From NCBI GenBank assembly GCA_014529385.2, contig CM043949.1:144165242-144229241 (forward strand): 64,000 nt of DNA, in the 5' to 3' direction. Position 1 is the stretch's first letter. The number at the start of each line of letters is the position of its first letter. Positions 11,249-23,200 of this stretch are shown piece by piece. Under the pieces are notes generated by a model, which saw nothing but the letters and a program-made list of their open reading frames with translations, made no database searches and had not been told where the DNA came from. The translations under genes and the position numbers were made by a program. Origin of the DNA: Adiantum capillus-veneris (Eukaryota > Streptophyta > Polypodiopsida > Polypodiales > Pteridaceae).

Positions 11249-11818
11249 TCAAGGGTGGAGATTGGCATCAGAGGCTGAAAGTACCGGCACACATTTGGGC
11301 GTATGGATGTCTGTGCGGAAGACGAAGAAGCCAGCAGAGAGTCCGAGGATGACGGCGAGGAAGACGCCGCCGTTGAAGGACATGACGGCGAGCATGAGAA
11401 GGTAGGCGAGGCCGACGCGGAGGGAGAAGAGCAAAGTGAGGAGGAGTTTGGTGGGGAGGGGTAGCTGGTGGGGGGAAGGGGAAATTGGTTTAGAATGATT
11501 GTTATTGTTGTGAGGGGTGGTTGGACAGCATGAGGAAGAGGAGGAGGAATAGGGCAAGAGGATAGGGGAGGAGGGCGAGGTGAGGCGCTCAAGGTATTGG
11601 TAGAGGAAGGAGATGAGTAGGAGGGCCAGCAGAGAGGCGACGTAGGTGCCCGGCGAGGTCGTCCGCCAGTCGTCAAACAGAATGGTAGCTTGATGGCCCC
11701 AGTAGAAGCTCGTCAAATGATGACTGGTAGCAGCACCAGTGTCATGCGTGTTTGTTGTAGTCGATGGGCTTTCCATCGCTGCAGGCGCGCCTATGTCGTG
11801 ATCTTCATGTGTAGCCAT
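11249..11818 (-). CDS. COPT/Ctr-family copper transporter
   Basis: A single uninterrupted 189-residue frame begins at the ATG at 11818 (MATHEDHDIG), which is the usual length and one-exon structure for plant COPT proteins. The family moves Cu(I) across membranes as a trimer. Visible hallmarks are a His-containing N-terminus, HLTSFYWGHQATILFDDW before the first membrane segment, a first membrane helix ending YQYLERL, a low-complexity Ser/Pro/Asn loop, then LLMLAVMSFNGGVF. The latter carries the MxxxM motif (MLAVM), followed by GLSAG as the GxxxG of helix 3. The residue before FYWG is S rather than the common M. A GT/GA microsatellite lies about 20 bp upstream of the start, probably in the 5'-UTR. 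No neighbours are functionally linked. Which COPT paralogue it is cannot be told. This is the one convincing host gene here. Confidence 0.9.
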   Translation of the reverse strand: MATHEDHDIGAPAAMESPSTTTNTHDTGAATSHHLTSFYWGHQATILFDDWRTTSPGTYVASLLALLLISFLYQYLERLTSPSSPILLPYSSSSSSCCPTTPHNNNNHSKPISPSPHQLPLPTKLLLTLLFSLRVGLAYLLMLAVMSFNGGVFLAVILGLSAGFFVFRTDIHTPKCVPVLSASDANLHP

Positions 11819-11835
11819 AGTTTCGACCTGCTGCT

Positions 11836-11858
11836 TGTGTGTGTGTGTGTGTGTGTGA

Positions 11859-11896
<38 letters not shown>
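11836..11896. repeat. GT/GA microsatellite in the COPT 5' leader
   Basis: A GT run followed by a GA run; on the minus strand this reads as CT then CA, immediately upstream of the COPT start codon. Confidence 0.9.
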
Positions 11897-12054
11897 CCTT
11901 ATAGTACGGTTGCCCTAAGTCAACTCGATCTTGTTGCAGTACCACTGCATGTAGGTTTATCGTACAACAAAAGTTGTTGCCACACACTAGGCACATTCTT
12001 CTTGTACTGCCCGAAAACTCTTTATCGTTGACAATCATATATAAGGTAATGCCC

Positions 12055-12275
12055 ACACGGAGGGGGAGTAATCCATAGGGAGTGGCTTCCCCTCGTGATT
12101 AAATGGCACGGGGTCTTAAATGACCCCCCAGCCATGGGATCGACGGCAAGGGATTGAGGGCGGGCATCTCGAGGACAACCGACAGCGAAAAAAATTTGGT
12201 GGTGGGTGGCAGCTCTCGGACTCGAACCCAGACGGGTGTTGTGGCAGCCTCGTGATCTAACCAGGCTTGCATATG
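12055..12275 (-). mobile_element. tRNA-derived SINE, minus strand
   Basis: Read on the minus strand, a tRNA-like head has an A-box-like TGGTTAGATCACGAGG (about 12241-12262) and, about 35 bp on, a perfect B box GGTTCGAGTCC (about 12217-12227). A GC-rich body follows. The acceptor stem of a real tRNA is not formed, so a SINE is preferred. The end points are estimates. Confidence 0.6.
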
Positions 12276-12279
12276 CATT

Positions 12280-13451
12280 TCACTGAAATGAAGGCACGTT
12301 CACATATACTTATGGTTGTCCGAGTTTAAGGTGAGGATGTCTGAGTTTACTAAATTTGTTCGAGTTTACCATCGAATGACGTCCGACGCCTTTGCTTTTG
12401 TGCGTGGAGTTTTCCTCTGTGGATCCCATCGCGGGGTCTTCATTCAAGACCCTGTGTTCTTTAGTCATGAGAGTAAACCCCCTCTCCCAAGGGGTGCAGT
12501 ACTTAGAAATGGACATGTTACACCTTCTTTTTTTCACGCAAGTGTGTGTGTGTGTGAGAGAGAGTGAGAGAGAATGTCTAGCTTGTTACATCACATCCTG
12601 TCAATCTAATCATACTAATTACTCCATCCCATCCTATTAATTACTCCATCCCATGGAAGCCCCTCTAAATTTATTTCTACATTCACCTCTAATTCTCTTT
12701 TGAATGTGTTAAAACCTTCAATTATAGTCACTTTACAATTACCTTTAAGTTTCCAAACGGAAGTTTCTGGGAGGGTCATTGGAAATGCCAATGTCACCAT
12801 GGCTTGCTTCGAGTGACATCACCATCGAAAGTCTCAAAAGAATAGCCACGCTAGGACAAATTTAAACATTTAAAATGTGCAATTGGCTTCTACAATAATG
12901 CCTAATTTCAAGTGTATCATGACATTTTACTTATTGAGCTACATTTTTTTAAAATCAAAACACCAATAATGAAGATTATGATCTCATGTCAAACGATCAT
13001 AATGCATCTCAAATGATCATAATTTTGATACAAATGAAAAACAAATCCAACTTGCTAGCTATATACAAATCAAGTGCCTAAAACTCAACGAAGACAAGTC
13101 AAATTGATTTGGAACTAGAGGGCACACCTTTTAGAGTTGTCGGTTTATCACATGGATTTGTTAAGAGGGTATATTAAAGTGTATCATGTATGTTTAGGAA
13201 GGTATATTTAGCTCCTATCAATTAGGTCTCCCCAATCGAGAAAAATAAAAATCCTTTCAAAACATATTAAGTGCATAAGTGAAAGGTGAGTTTCGGAAAT
13301 GAAAAGACTAATGAAAGGAGAAAGTCAAAAGACAAATGAAGGTGAAAAATCAAAAGACAAAGGAAGATGGAAAGTCAAAAGACCTTTTGTGTCCATATAA
13401 ATAGGTGTTTATATGCTCTTTCATGTTTTCTTCTAAGTTCTTTTTAGCATT

Positions 13452-13496
<45 letters not shown>

Positions 13497-13798
13497 CGTT
13501 GGCAATGTTGTATTCATCTTTTTTAGGTAATATTGCAAATCTATGTGCTTCGTCATTGCCTGTCATTACGTGCTATAGATTAACGCATCGTTTTTCTTGT
13601 TTTTGAGTGGAATCTTTGAATTAGTAGTATCTTTTAATTTTTTTGAAGCCTTTAGGAATCTATTATAAATTAAATCTAACAATTATACATTTACATTGAT
13701 AAAAAGGGTTTATTAATTTTTATAAAAAAAAGAGGGGTTGTTTTCTTCAAATCTGTAAAATGTGTTAAGAGGCTTTTTTATCAACCTTCAATCGCACG
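12280..13798. other. Intergenic DNA without recognisable gene
   Basis: No supported coding sequence. Holds a GT/GA tract (about 12543-12572), ATAATG/ATCATAAT-rich stretches near 12965-13025, a nearly exact AAAGACAAA-type short duplication near 13310-13380, and a CT microsatellite at about 13451-13494. Confidence 0.6.
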
Positions 13799-16400
13799 TT
13801 GGAGAGGGGGAATGGGGGAACACACCAGGTACAAACACAAGGGCCTCTCTATAGCTCAAGATATCCACTTCACTCCTATCCTCTTGAAAAACACCTTCAA
13901 AAAATACACATTTACACTAGCAGACCACCGTCTGCTCAATTTACACTGCTCACATCCTCCACAAATCCACCACACGATGCACACCTGCTGCCACAGTCTG
14001 TCTTCACCCTTACTCACACACACAGCCACTCAATCTCACTCTCACTCAAAACATCGTCGGTCCGGGGGGGGGGGGGGGGGGGCACACACTTCCACACAAC
14101 CGGAACCGAGGGGAAACACTAGAGCAGGAGAAAGAGAAGGAGGGAAGGGGAAACAACAACAAGAGGGGGCAACTGTGGCTTGATTGCACTTCAAAAAGCA
14201 TATACACTGGCGTGCACTGCCATTACTATGGCCATTTTCAAGAAAAAGTTACAAAGGGGTTAGCTTGTCAGAGAACTCCACTTTGCAGGCTTCAAACGGC
14301 ACCAAAAAGCCAGGAAAAAAAACCCCTAATTTGATCCAATTTTGACTTTTATAAGGAGGGCCTTTAATTTTGGAATTTGCATTTTCATTGGTCCATATGG
14401 TATCTTGATTTGGTATTTTTTGGAGGGAGGAAACCGCTTTACTCCATCTGCTCTCTTCCTCTCTCTTTTGCACTTCGGGGGGGGGGGGGCATTAGCGATG
14501 TCGCTATTGTCCCCTAGTCATTTTATTTTATTTTTTCTCCTTCATTTTTTAACCTCTGTGGGGGCCTAGCTTTGCACTGCCTCTTTGGCTCAATTTTGGT
14601 CCTTGGCCACCTTTGTTCGACTCCTCCTGCCACTTCTCTCTTCTTTTCTCTCTCCTCCTTCCCCTTGGTCTGGCTTCCACCTTGCTTGGCCTTGTTTTGG
14701 CTTGTCCTTGCTCCTTTGGTCTCCCCTTTTGATCTCGGCTCTTACCTGCCCATTTGCCCTTGCTTTGGCTTGGCCTTTGCTTTGCCCGGACATCCCTTGA
14801 AGTGGGCTCCTTGCCGCCCTCGGGCTCTCTCTCTCTTCCTATGCTCACTGTTCCGCACCTGGCTGCTTTACTCCATCATGGGACACCCCACTTGCTTTGC
14901 ATGCACCGGGGAGGGGGGCAGTAGCGAGGTCGGTATTGCCTCCCCTCTTGCCTTCAAAAGGGACCCTTTAAGGGCCGTGTGGACGGGCCCCCATTGGGCG
15001 GCCACGTCAGCAGTCAACCCCACCGATCGCCCTCTCTAACCCACGCGGGCGTGTCTATGCCGCCTCCTCTTCTGGCCAAAACGCCACTGTCTCCGCCCTG
15101 CAGGCTGCGCTACGCATGTCACAGCGCCCGTCGGTTTGCGCCATAGCCAAGCAGCACAAAGGGCTTCATCCCCTTTTGGATACCCTATGGGGGCTCACGG
15201 CCCAGGTCAAATAGCTTGTTCTCTACGCTCATGGCACCACATATGGGGCCATTTGATGGCCACGTGGCAGCCTCAGGGCCCATGGCCTCAAGCCCCTTTG
15301 AAAAATTTGAAGAAACCCCCTTAAAAAATCCATTTTTTCCTCCTTGTCTATTTTGCTTGCCAACTGGCACTCAATGACACAATCACGGAGCCGTAAAACT
15401 ATGCCAAGTTCCCATTTTTTCTGTCCCGGACCATGCAAACCTCATCATCTTCCGACTCACCTGAGCTCGCTATCCAAGGCCACAAAAAACAGAAAAACTA
15501 TCTGCAAACTTTTCACCGCCAAATGCCCTCAATATTTTGATCTTGTTGTATCTAGCGACAGAACATCCAATGGACGAACCGTTGATTTGTATTAACTTCA
15601 CATGGTGCACACTATCACCGAGAACCTTGGCGAGGCTGAAACGATGCCAGATGGCGCATCCTCCAATGCGGTCAAGTGGGTTCAGACCCGACCCTCGAGA
15701 AATCTTCTGATGGCGTTAACTTGCTAACCAAAGCTCCGATTCGCAATCCAAGAAGACCGGCATGCTCCATAACTCGAGCACTACATATGTATCCACTGAC
15801 ACATGCCTGGGCCACCTGTCCCTAACTGCCCTGTCCGTCGGGGATCTGTAACACCTTCTAACTTTGAACTTCAATATCTTGAGCACCGGGGCTCCGTTTC
15901 ACAAGCCGTCTGGACCGGCTTCTACAGCACACTGAGCACTACATTTTAGGACACTGATAGGGCACTTTGGACATCTTCGTCTACTACCCCAATTGAGCCC
16001 TTTTTGAGTCTCCTTGGCGTAAAAAGCCGCTTTAGACATACTTTTCCGCTACCCTTTGGCTACCCAGGTCCTTGGCACGTACTCTAGCCTTCTGCACTGC
16101 ACTTGCTTGCTGCCTTTGATTGGCATAGACCATCTCCTAGCTTAGACTAAATTTGGTTGCACCGACGTGATACATAGGATTTTTCAAAGCACACCCCTTG
16201 AGATTTAGAATCCATATAAACAATCTAAGGTGTGTCTAACATGTTAAAAATTTGCAAAAGTTTAGATTTTGCAATAAATCATAGCATTCAAGTTTTTCAT
16301 AAATAGGCCCTAAATTGAAATGTAAACATTCCCTATGCCTTCAAAGCATGAAAACATGTTGAACACTAGTAGGTAGCCAAAACAACTTTTTCAGAAACAA
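13799..16400. other. GC-richer intergenic block, probably old retrotransposon LTR debris
   Basis: Open frames here are low-complexity and unconvincing. Base composition differs sharply from both sides (pyrimidine-rich, GC-richer from about 14550 to 15850). Poly-G runs occur at about 14065-14082 and 14477-14488. GCATTAGCGATGTCGCTATTG at 14490 resembles GCAGTAGCGAGGTCGGTATTG at 14919, each following a poly-G run, which suggests a duplicated unit. A TGTAACACC at about 15848 could be an LTR start, but no partner LTR was found. Confidence 0.4.
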
Positions 16401-16410
16401 TTAATTAGTT

Positions 16411-16560
16411 TTTTTTTGGGGGGGGGGGGGGGGGGGCGGGGGGGGGGGGGGGGGGGGGGGGGGAAGAAAGGAAAAGGGAAGGGTGGGGGAAAAAAAGGGA
16501 AAGGAGAAGGGTGGGGAAGGAGGGGGGGGGGGGGGGGGGGGGGTTGTATTCTTTTTTTTT
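16411..16560. repeat. Poly-G and poly-purine tract
   Basis: Several uninterrupted G runs (about 16419-16463 with one C, and about 16520-16543) separated by AAGG-type purine sequence and bordered by T runs. It is strongly G-quadruplex-prone. Homopolymer lengths in such a tract are easily misassembled. Confidence 0.85.
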
Positions 16561-16574
16561 ATGGCTCAAAGGGA

Positions 16575-16749
16575 GCTCAAGGACCAGCGCAAGCATATAG
16601 CCTAGTGGTTAAGGTTGAGTTTCATACTATGTACGTGATGTGTTCAAATACTACTCATCAAGATTGGCTTTAAATGGTGACGTGCATGGACATGCTAATT
16701 GGAGATGCTAAAGCATCTTGGAAAGATTCTATGTAATGAAAAAAAAAAG
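16575..16749 (+). mobile_element. tRNA-derived SINE, plus strand
   Basis: A-box TAGCCTAGTGGTTAAGG (about 16599-16615) and B-box-like GTGTTCAAATACTAC (about 16640-16654) are followed by a roughly 80-bp body ending GATTCTATGTAATG and a poly-A tail at about 16738-16748. The body tail is shared with the element at 46884-47042, so both belong to one family. Confidence 0.7.
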
Positions 16750-17090
16750 TAGAGCCAGTAGCTAATCATATGATACTCCAAGGCAAGCTAACATGATTTT
16801 TATAATGCTAATACCATGGAACATGATTGAAAATAGCACTTGCTTTTTGCCACGATTAAGGTTGAAAAATATTCTGCAGGCTTCAAGTGAAAGGTGAAAT
16901 AAATATCCAAGGTTTTGGCTTTCTAAAAGAAGCCTTAGAGGAGAGTTGGGTTAGGCATGGGAAAGAATCATGATGACTTTCTAAAACAATAAGAAAGTGA
17001 ACAAGTGAAAGGGTCATGATGGCTTTCTAAAACAATAAGAAAGTGATAAAATCATTAAGTTGAGTTCAACTAGAATCAGTGTTCTAGAAA

Positions 17091-17106
17091 GGATTGTCTC
17101 AGCTTA
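17091..17106 (+). repeat. Left target-site duplication of the LINE
   Basis: GGATTGTCTCAGCTTA recurs with one mismatch as GGATTGCCTCAGCTTA at 45661-45676, directly after an A-run. This places the 5' end of the LINE at about 17107 and its poly-A end at about 45660, 28 kb away because of nested insertions. Confidence 0.75.
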
Positions 17107-18771
17107 GATCCCACCAAATCCAGAAAAATTCGGATACTATGCGAGGGCGTGTCCTGCTGAGGTGCTAAAGCCTGCAGATGAGAGAAGTGAATTAGAGGCT
17201 ACCCCACAGGGTGGCACGAATACAGTAGAGCCAACAAAGAAGCCTACTGAAGATCTTGGCAAGGCAGAGGGGGGGAAAATAAAGTCAAGTCGGATAAAGA
17301 TGTGGAGAAACAAGATCATGGCAACCGGGGTACTAAGGGAAAGACCACCCAAAGCTACCGCTTTTCATCCACCGCTCAACAAAGAACGGCCACCCCAGTA
17401 ATGCAGAAGATCGTGATGTCTCCAAATATTAGGTCAAAAGACGAGGGTTGGCAACAAGCTAGTATGTCATATTTCATGTAAACGATTCAAAGAAAAGGCT
17501 AGGGCCTTGGGACAAATCATAGGTCTCCTGGCAGATTTCCCAAAGCTTCCTGTCTTATATGAAAATTTATTCTAAGTTTTGGGGAAGACGAAACAAGAGG
17601 ACCTCTTCACTTCCAAGTTGGATACCATGCAGGTTTTAGTTGAAAAGGAGCCAATGGAAGAGGACAACTTGAAGGGGAACTCTGGTGAAGAGTTCCTGGA
17701 TCCAGAAGAATTTTTTTCCCCCTTCCCAATGATGGATACTCTCTCTACACAATCTTGGAACGTGAAGGGACTAAAAACCCGGAAGAAGGGCACTCTCTTC
17801 TGGGAGGAAGTGAAGAAAGAGAAGGTAGTCAATTTCTGGGCCATCCAAGAACACCATTTCGATGCTTGTTGCAAGAGAAAATAGGCTGTAGGGAAAAAAA
17901 AAACTTATTTTTTATGGGGAAGCGATGGTTTCAATGGTGTCAACCAAAGGTGGTTCTTAACCACCCCTTTGGAAGAGTCCTTGGGGTTAGAACAGATCGG
18001 ACAATCAAAATATCACCATAGTAAATGTTTACGGCCCCTACAACTCAAAGGATAGAGCTGAACTGTGGATGCAGCTCGGGGATACTCCGATCAGAGCTCC
18101 TGTTTAATGAAAAAATTGTGGGCTCTTTTGAGGTTAAAAGGTCTATAAAGCAAGGTTGTCCCTTGGCCCCCTTGCTTTTTGACATCGGGTGGCATCCTCT
18201 TATTACGATACTCGAAGCCAGTGCTGCGTGGGGAGAGATTCAAGGTCTGGCATTGCCGGGCAACGACCAGCTATTGGCAAAAAAATTTGCAGATGATTCG
18301 CTCCTATTCTTGAAGGCGTGCCCTCAAGTTGTCAGGAGAGCTCTGGAGATTGTGCAAACATTTGTCGTGGCGTCGAGATCTAAGTGCAATATAAAGAAGT
18401 CAAGACTAATCTCCCTGTCGGAGAATGACTCTTTTGACCCTACAATCTGGACATGAGAGATTATCTCCAAAGGGAGTGTATTTAGAAACCTGGGAGCCCC
18501 CGTAGGGGTGGAGGTAACCCACAATCAAAGATTTCAATGGGTCCTCAGAAAAATAAGCGCCAAAATGAAAAGGTGGGAGTTCGTTCTCCTGCCCTTCCAA
18601 AGCCGGATTAGAGTGATCAATGCTTTTATGATCCAGTATACTGCTTTCCTCAGCCCTGTGCTCAAGATGGCTAAGTGTAACTGGAAGAATTCTTAAAACC
18701 AATGAAAAGGTTTCTTTGGAAGAACAACACGAAAACCTCTTGGCCATGGCAGTGGGCTAGATGAGAGGTAG
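17107..18771 (+). pseudogene. LINE, 5' segment: endonuclease start and reverse transcriptase
   Basis: The frame 17579-17884 carries the start of an APE-type endonuclease (LSTQSWNVKGLKTRKKG, then FWAIQEHHFD). The frame 18025-18456 carries LINE reverse-transcriptase blocks VKRSIKQGCPLAPLLFDIG and the catalytic FADDSLLFL (about 18286-18312). The frame 18508-18696 (FQWVLRKISAKMKRWE) is the RT C-terminal part. The distance between endonuclease and RT is far too short, so an internal deletion is likely. There are stops and frame changes. The coding sequence stops at WPWQWAR (about 18741-18761), where the Tat element interrupts it, and resumes at 34417. Confidence 0.75.
18768..18771 (+). repeat. Left target-site duplication (GTAG) of the Tat retrotransposon
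   Basis: GTAG precedes the left LTR and recurs at 34417-34420 directly after the right LTR. Removing the element and one GTAG restores continuous LINE codons across the site (WAR, one stop, then EVVAHPIDQGGLG). Confidence 0.9.
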
Positions 18772-20209
18772 TGAGAGCGGATTTTTTGAGATGGGGCTCA
18801 ACTCAAGGCTCCCACCAGACAACCACTCTGTGAGACCCTACACACGCATATTTCTTAGGGGCACCACCCTCTTTTATGGAGAAAGAAGGAAACCAAAACA
18901 AACCATATACAACACACACACACACACACACCTTCCTTATGTGCTTCAACACAAAATGCCCTTCAACCATTCAACACACACTCCTTAAGCAATCAATCCC
19001 TTTGAACACTGCACAAACTCACATGCAAAGATTGACCTTCACCATATTAGTGCTCATATATTTCTAAGAAAAGCAAGCACAAAACCTCAAAACTCAAAAC
19101 ACCATAATGCACAAATACTTGACAACTCCTTTCCTTTCCCAAAAGAAGAGACTACTTACACACATAAGGCGGCATGCATAGAGAGCTCTTCTCCATCTAT
19201 GCAGCCCCAAGACTTACTTACACACAACATAAGGAGAGAAGCCAAGAAAATAGACACCATGGTGCACAAAAAACTTTCTCAACAAACAAGCAACCCAATG
19301 AGCACAAAATATGAGAAGCTGCCAAGGTAGGCTTACCAATTTTACATGCGTTTAGAGCAAAAGTGTGACGACGACACCCCAATTGCAACAATTTGTTGAT
19401 CAAACCATGAGATAGATCATTGAACTTGATATCCTTGCTCTCATATAGAATCTACAATCCTTATTTAGGGATGATTATGATAAGAGAAATGTTTGCAAGA
19501 GAATGGTAGCAATAGCATATTGATGCTCTCTCTATGGTGCCGCTTATGATAGCGAGCTTAGGAAATGGATAGGGAGACAAGAGGAGAGAGAGATTAGGGC
19601 TTCCCTAACCTTAGAGGAGCTTATTTGCAGCAATGGAGTAGGTGTGTGTATTTTTGTGCTTGTCAAAGGGCCTTTTTATAGCTGTACAAGACCTTGGGTT
19701 AGGTTAAACTTGACTAGGGTAGGTAATTAACCATAGTTAGGTTCCCTTTTGACCATTCCTTCGATTATGAAAATAAGGGACTTATTTTTTCATTAAAAAT
19801 AGCCTTTTAGGTCGTGGAGGCTCCATAAGGGTTGATAATGTATGTGGGCTCCACCATGATGTCCCTCTAGTGGCTCCTGCAGAGTGTCCCCATCCTGTTT
19901 GTTGTGTCTCTGGAAGCATCTTGAGCCGACCCCTCCACATGCAAGTGGTTTTTAACTCCCCATTGGTATTTTAGAATATTGGAGAATCAAGAAAACTTTT
20001 CACCTTTGTGGTTTACCTGATTATAACTTTGACCTGCAGTAACAGTGTCCGCAGTACCTTTTTTTCACCATAACTTTCAGCCTGTAACTCATAATTGGGT
20101 GCTGTAAAAGGCAAAGTTGACCTTCTAAAAGTGTTTAAGCTGATTTTGGAGTGTTCCTCAAGTATACACACGAGCTAAGGCGTTCAAGATGCATCCAAAA
20201 CACCTTTTG

Positions 20210-23200
20210 TGGCGTAAATCCATTTGGTCAAAGATCAACAAATTACTGTGTATGGCCCGTTGTCATCGTCAACTACAACATTCCCCCGTGGTTGACTACG
20301 GAGAAGGGGAACCTATGGCTAAGCTTGATTGTGCCAGGGCGATATAAAGTGGGGAATATGGATGTGTATCTTCGTCCACTATTGGAAGAGCTACAACAAT
20401 TGTGGATTGGCATAGAGGTGGTGGATATGAGCCGACACACAGGACGACGGAATGCTTTGATCAGAGGCATTCTAATGTGGACCATGCATGACTATCCCGG
20501 GCTAACAGAATGCTCATGTGATTTATTGACACTCCTCACTCAGACTCTCTAAATCTTGTTTTTTCCCATAGTTGATCTATTATCATGTGTATACATGCAG
20601 GGCTTCAAACAAGCGGATACATGTGGACCTAGACTGAATGCACGTAGGGCGCCCTCACTGAAGAAGCAAATCTAAGAAGGTCATCAAGCGTATCTTCTAG
20701 AGAATCATGTGTTACGCGACGGCTTTTTGGGAAGAGAGCCACCAAGGATGTCTGCACAAGCATGGTTAGAGCAGAAGGAGATGTGCGATGACGGATTGCC
20801 TCCAGGGATGAAGAGACTATCTCTATGGTACGAGTTACCATACTGGCCCCGACTCATGATCAATCACTTGCTCGATCCAATGCACATATTCAAGAATGTG
20901 GGTAATCTACTATGGGACCATCTGACCGGCAAGAAAGATACTTTGGGAGCCAGAGTTGACCTTAGAAATGTGGATCGTATGGAGCAATATTGTCCGCAAA
21001 CAACGTCTGATGGATTGATAAAACTCCCTAAAGCACCATGGATTTTCACAGGAGCCCAAGAACGCAAAGTAAAAGAGACCATTCGATCTTTGCGGACCCC
21101 CACTGGCGTAATGCACTCGCTCCGAACGTGTTTTACTAAAGAAGGAAAGCTTACCGGTTTGAAGTCACACGATTGGCATAAAATGTGTCAAGTACGTTCA
21201 TAGTGGACTTTAATATCATTGCATAAAATGTGGACTTTAATATCATTGCTGCACATACTTTACAGTTTATTTTACCGGTTGCCATTGAGGGATGTTTGTC
21301 TCTCGACATCCGTAACACAATCTACAAACTTGCAAAGCTGGTGCAATGGATCTCACAAAAAGAGATCAACGTAGACTCCATACCATTCGCCAAACTAAAT
21401 GCTGCGGAGCTTTTGTGCATGTTTGAGAAACATTTTCCTACTACCATGCTAACCATTCAGGTGCATCTTCTTGTTCACATAGTTGATGAGGTGGAAATAG
21501 CTGGCACAGTTCATTCTAGATGGATGTTCTTCTTAGAACGTTTCATGAAAACGCTTAACACTAGGTTGGTAATGGGACACTTTTATGTCCTGTGAAGTGA
21601 CCATTTTCCTTAAATTATGTCAAGAGTTTCAAAATGGATTTTGAGGTGCTATCTGTCTAGAAAGTTGTCTCATGAGCTGAAAAAAACTCGACATTTTTTT
21701 GGAGTATCAATTCCATCTTTAACCTTGTCATTGCACAACATTTCACAACCTAAATTGTGTGAAAAAACGGGTCCTGTTTTTGGCTTTTTTCAACTTTTTG
21801 CAACTATACAACTCTAGAATTCATGTTTGTGAGGTCTATAATGCTAGAGAACTATCTTTAGTAGTCCTCAACATGCTCTGATGCTTCTAGGGAGAAATAA
21901 ATGTTAAAGTTGTAAGCTATGACCAAATTACAAAAATTGTCAAATCCTGTTTTTTAGCCAATTTTAGCTCTTCTATGATTTCTTTGGTGGCTTTCATGAT
22001 GTTCAAATGCAGTTTTGATTTTCTATGTCCCATATTGTAGCATAAAGCTAATATTCCTTGAGTTTTGGGGCACCTAATACCCTATTTTGCATAGTAGACA
22101 ACAATGGTTGATTTTTTCAATTATAGAAGAAAACGAAATATTCTAGTATATCATAGTATAGCTTTTTCAATATTGTTAGTTTCTTGTGACAACTACATGC
22201 ATTTTGTAGGTAGTAACCATATCTAGTCATAAGGATCAAATTTGGCTAGATATTGAATAGTTTCTATGGGATTCTACAACTCATAATGTTGAACCCAGTT
22301 TTTTCATGTTTGCTGTATTTAGCACTTCATCTTTGTCCCCAAGATTCCCCTTGGTAAGAGATGTATTATTCTTTTGACATGCTCCATGGCTCCTTATGAA
22401 CCTACAGAAAAATAGGGAACTAAGAAAGCAGGCATATATTATTCGTATTGAGCGTGGCTATAGAAACTTTGATGATAGGTTTGCAGAATGGTAGAAATTC
22501 AACTTTTTTGTACCTATTTCTTTTGGCAAAACAAAAAATAGTGAGTGAGAAGCAATCATATGTTCTCATCACCAACCCATTGAAGTTAACTAGGGAATTT
22601 AATATCTCAAGTCCTACAAAAATCCCTAATCTTATTTTTATGCAACAAAATGTAAGAAATGACTGTTTTGATGAAAATGTACAGGTCCGTCAACTTTGGA
22701 GGCTTGGTGTGACCAAAAGATGAGAAATTTTACAAGTTTATTAATTTTTACATGTGTATTAGGCCTTGAACTATAATCTCATGAAAGGATTTTACAAAAT
22801 GAGTGGATCTACTATGGTTTTGGAGGTTTTTTTCAAAACCCTGAAAGGACACTTTTATGTCCTGTTAGGTTACCAACCTAGTGTTAAGGGATATGTGCGT
22901 CAAAAGGCACGTCCGGAGGGTAGCATGGCAGAAGGTTGGTTGGTATCAGAGTTCCTAGTGTACATTGGAGAGTGGCTAGACGGATTTGATAAAGCCCGGG
23001 ACACGCTATGGCGAACCATAGATGATGAGCGCATATCTGGGATTGTCATGTGCAATCTCGGTGTTGAGAAGAAGATGACGGAAGATCTAGAGGCTAAAAT
23101 CAACCGATTTTGCATGCTTCACAATCCAGTGATGCAAAAGTGGATTTCACAATATGAGGATGCAAAGCAAGAGCGACAAAGGGCACGAATCGAGTGGAGA

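Noticed and set aside
11170-11676. Second long minus-strand frame overlapping COPT
   Set aside because: It is an alternative frame of the COPT gene with low-complexity Ser/Pro composition; the COPT frame carries all family motifs.
12217-12262. A functional tRNA gene
   Set aside because: A and B boxes are present but no cloverleaf acceptor stem forms; SINE is the better reading.
14549-15039. Overlapping long frames on both strands in the GC-rich block
   Set aside because: Low-complexity (Arg/Lys/Gln-rich or Leu/Pro/Cys-rich), with no domain and no conserved partner; explained by base composition.
21559-22883. Classifying the TTAA element as a CACTA MITE because it starts CACTA
   Set aside because: The flanking duplication is TTAA rather than a general 3-bp repeat, its termini differ from CACTACAAGAGG after the first bases, and it lacks the GCGTCGCTAT subterminal motifs.
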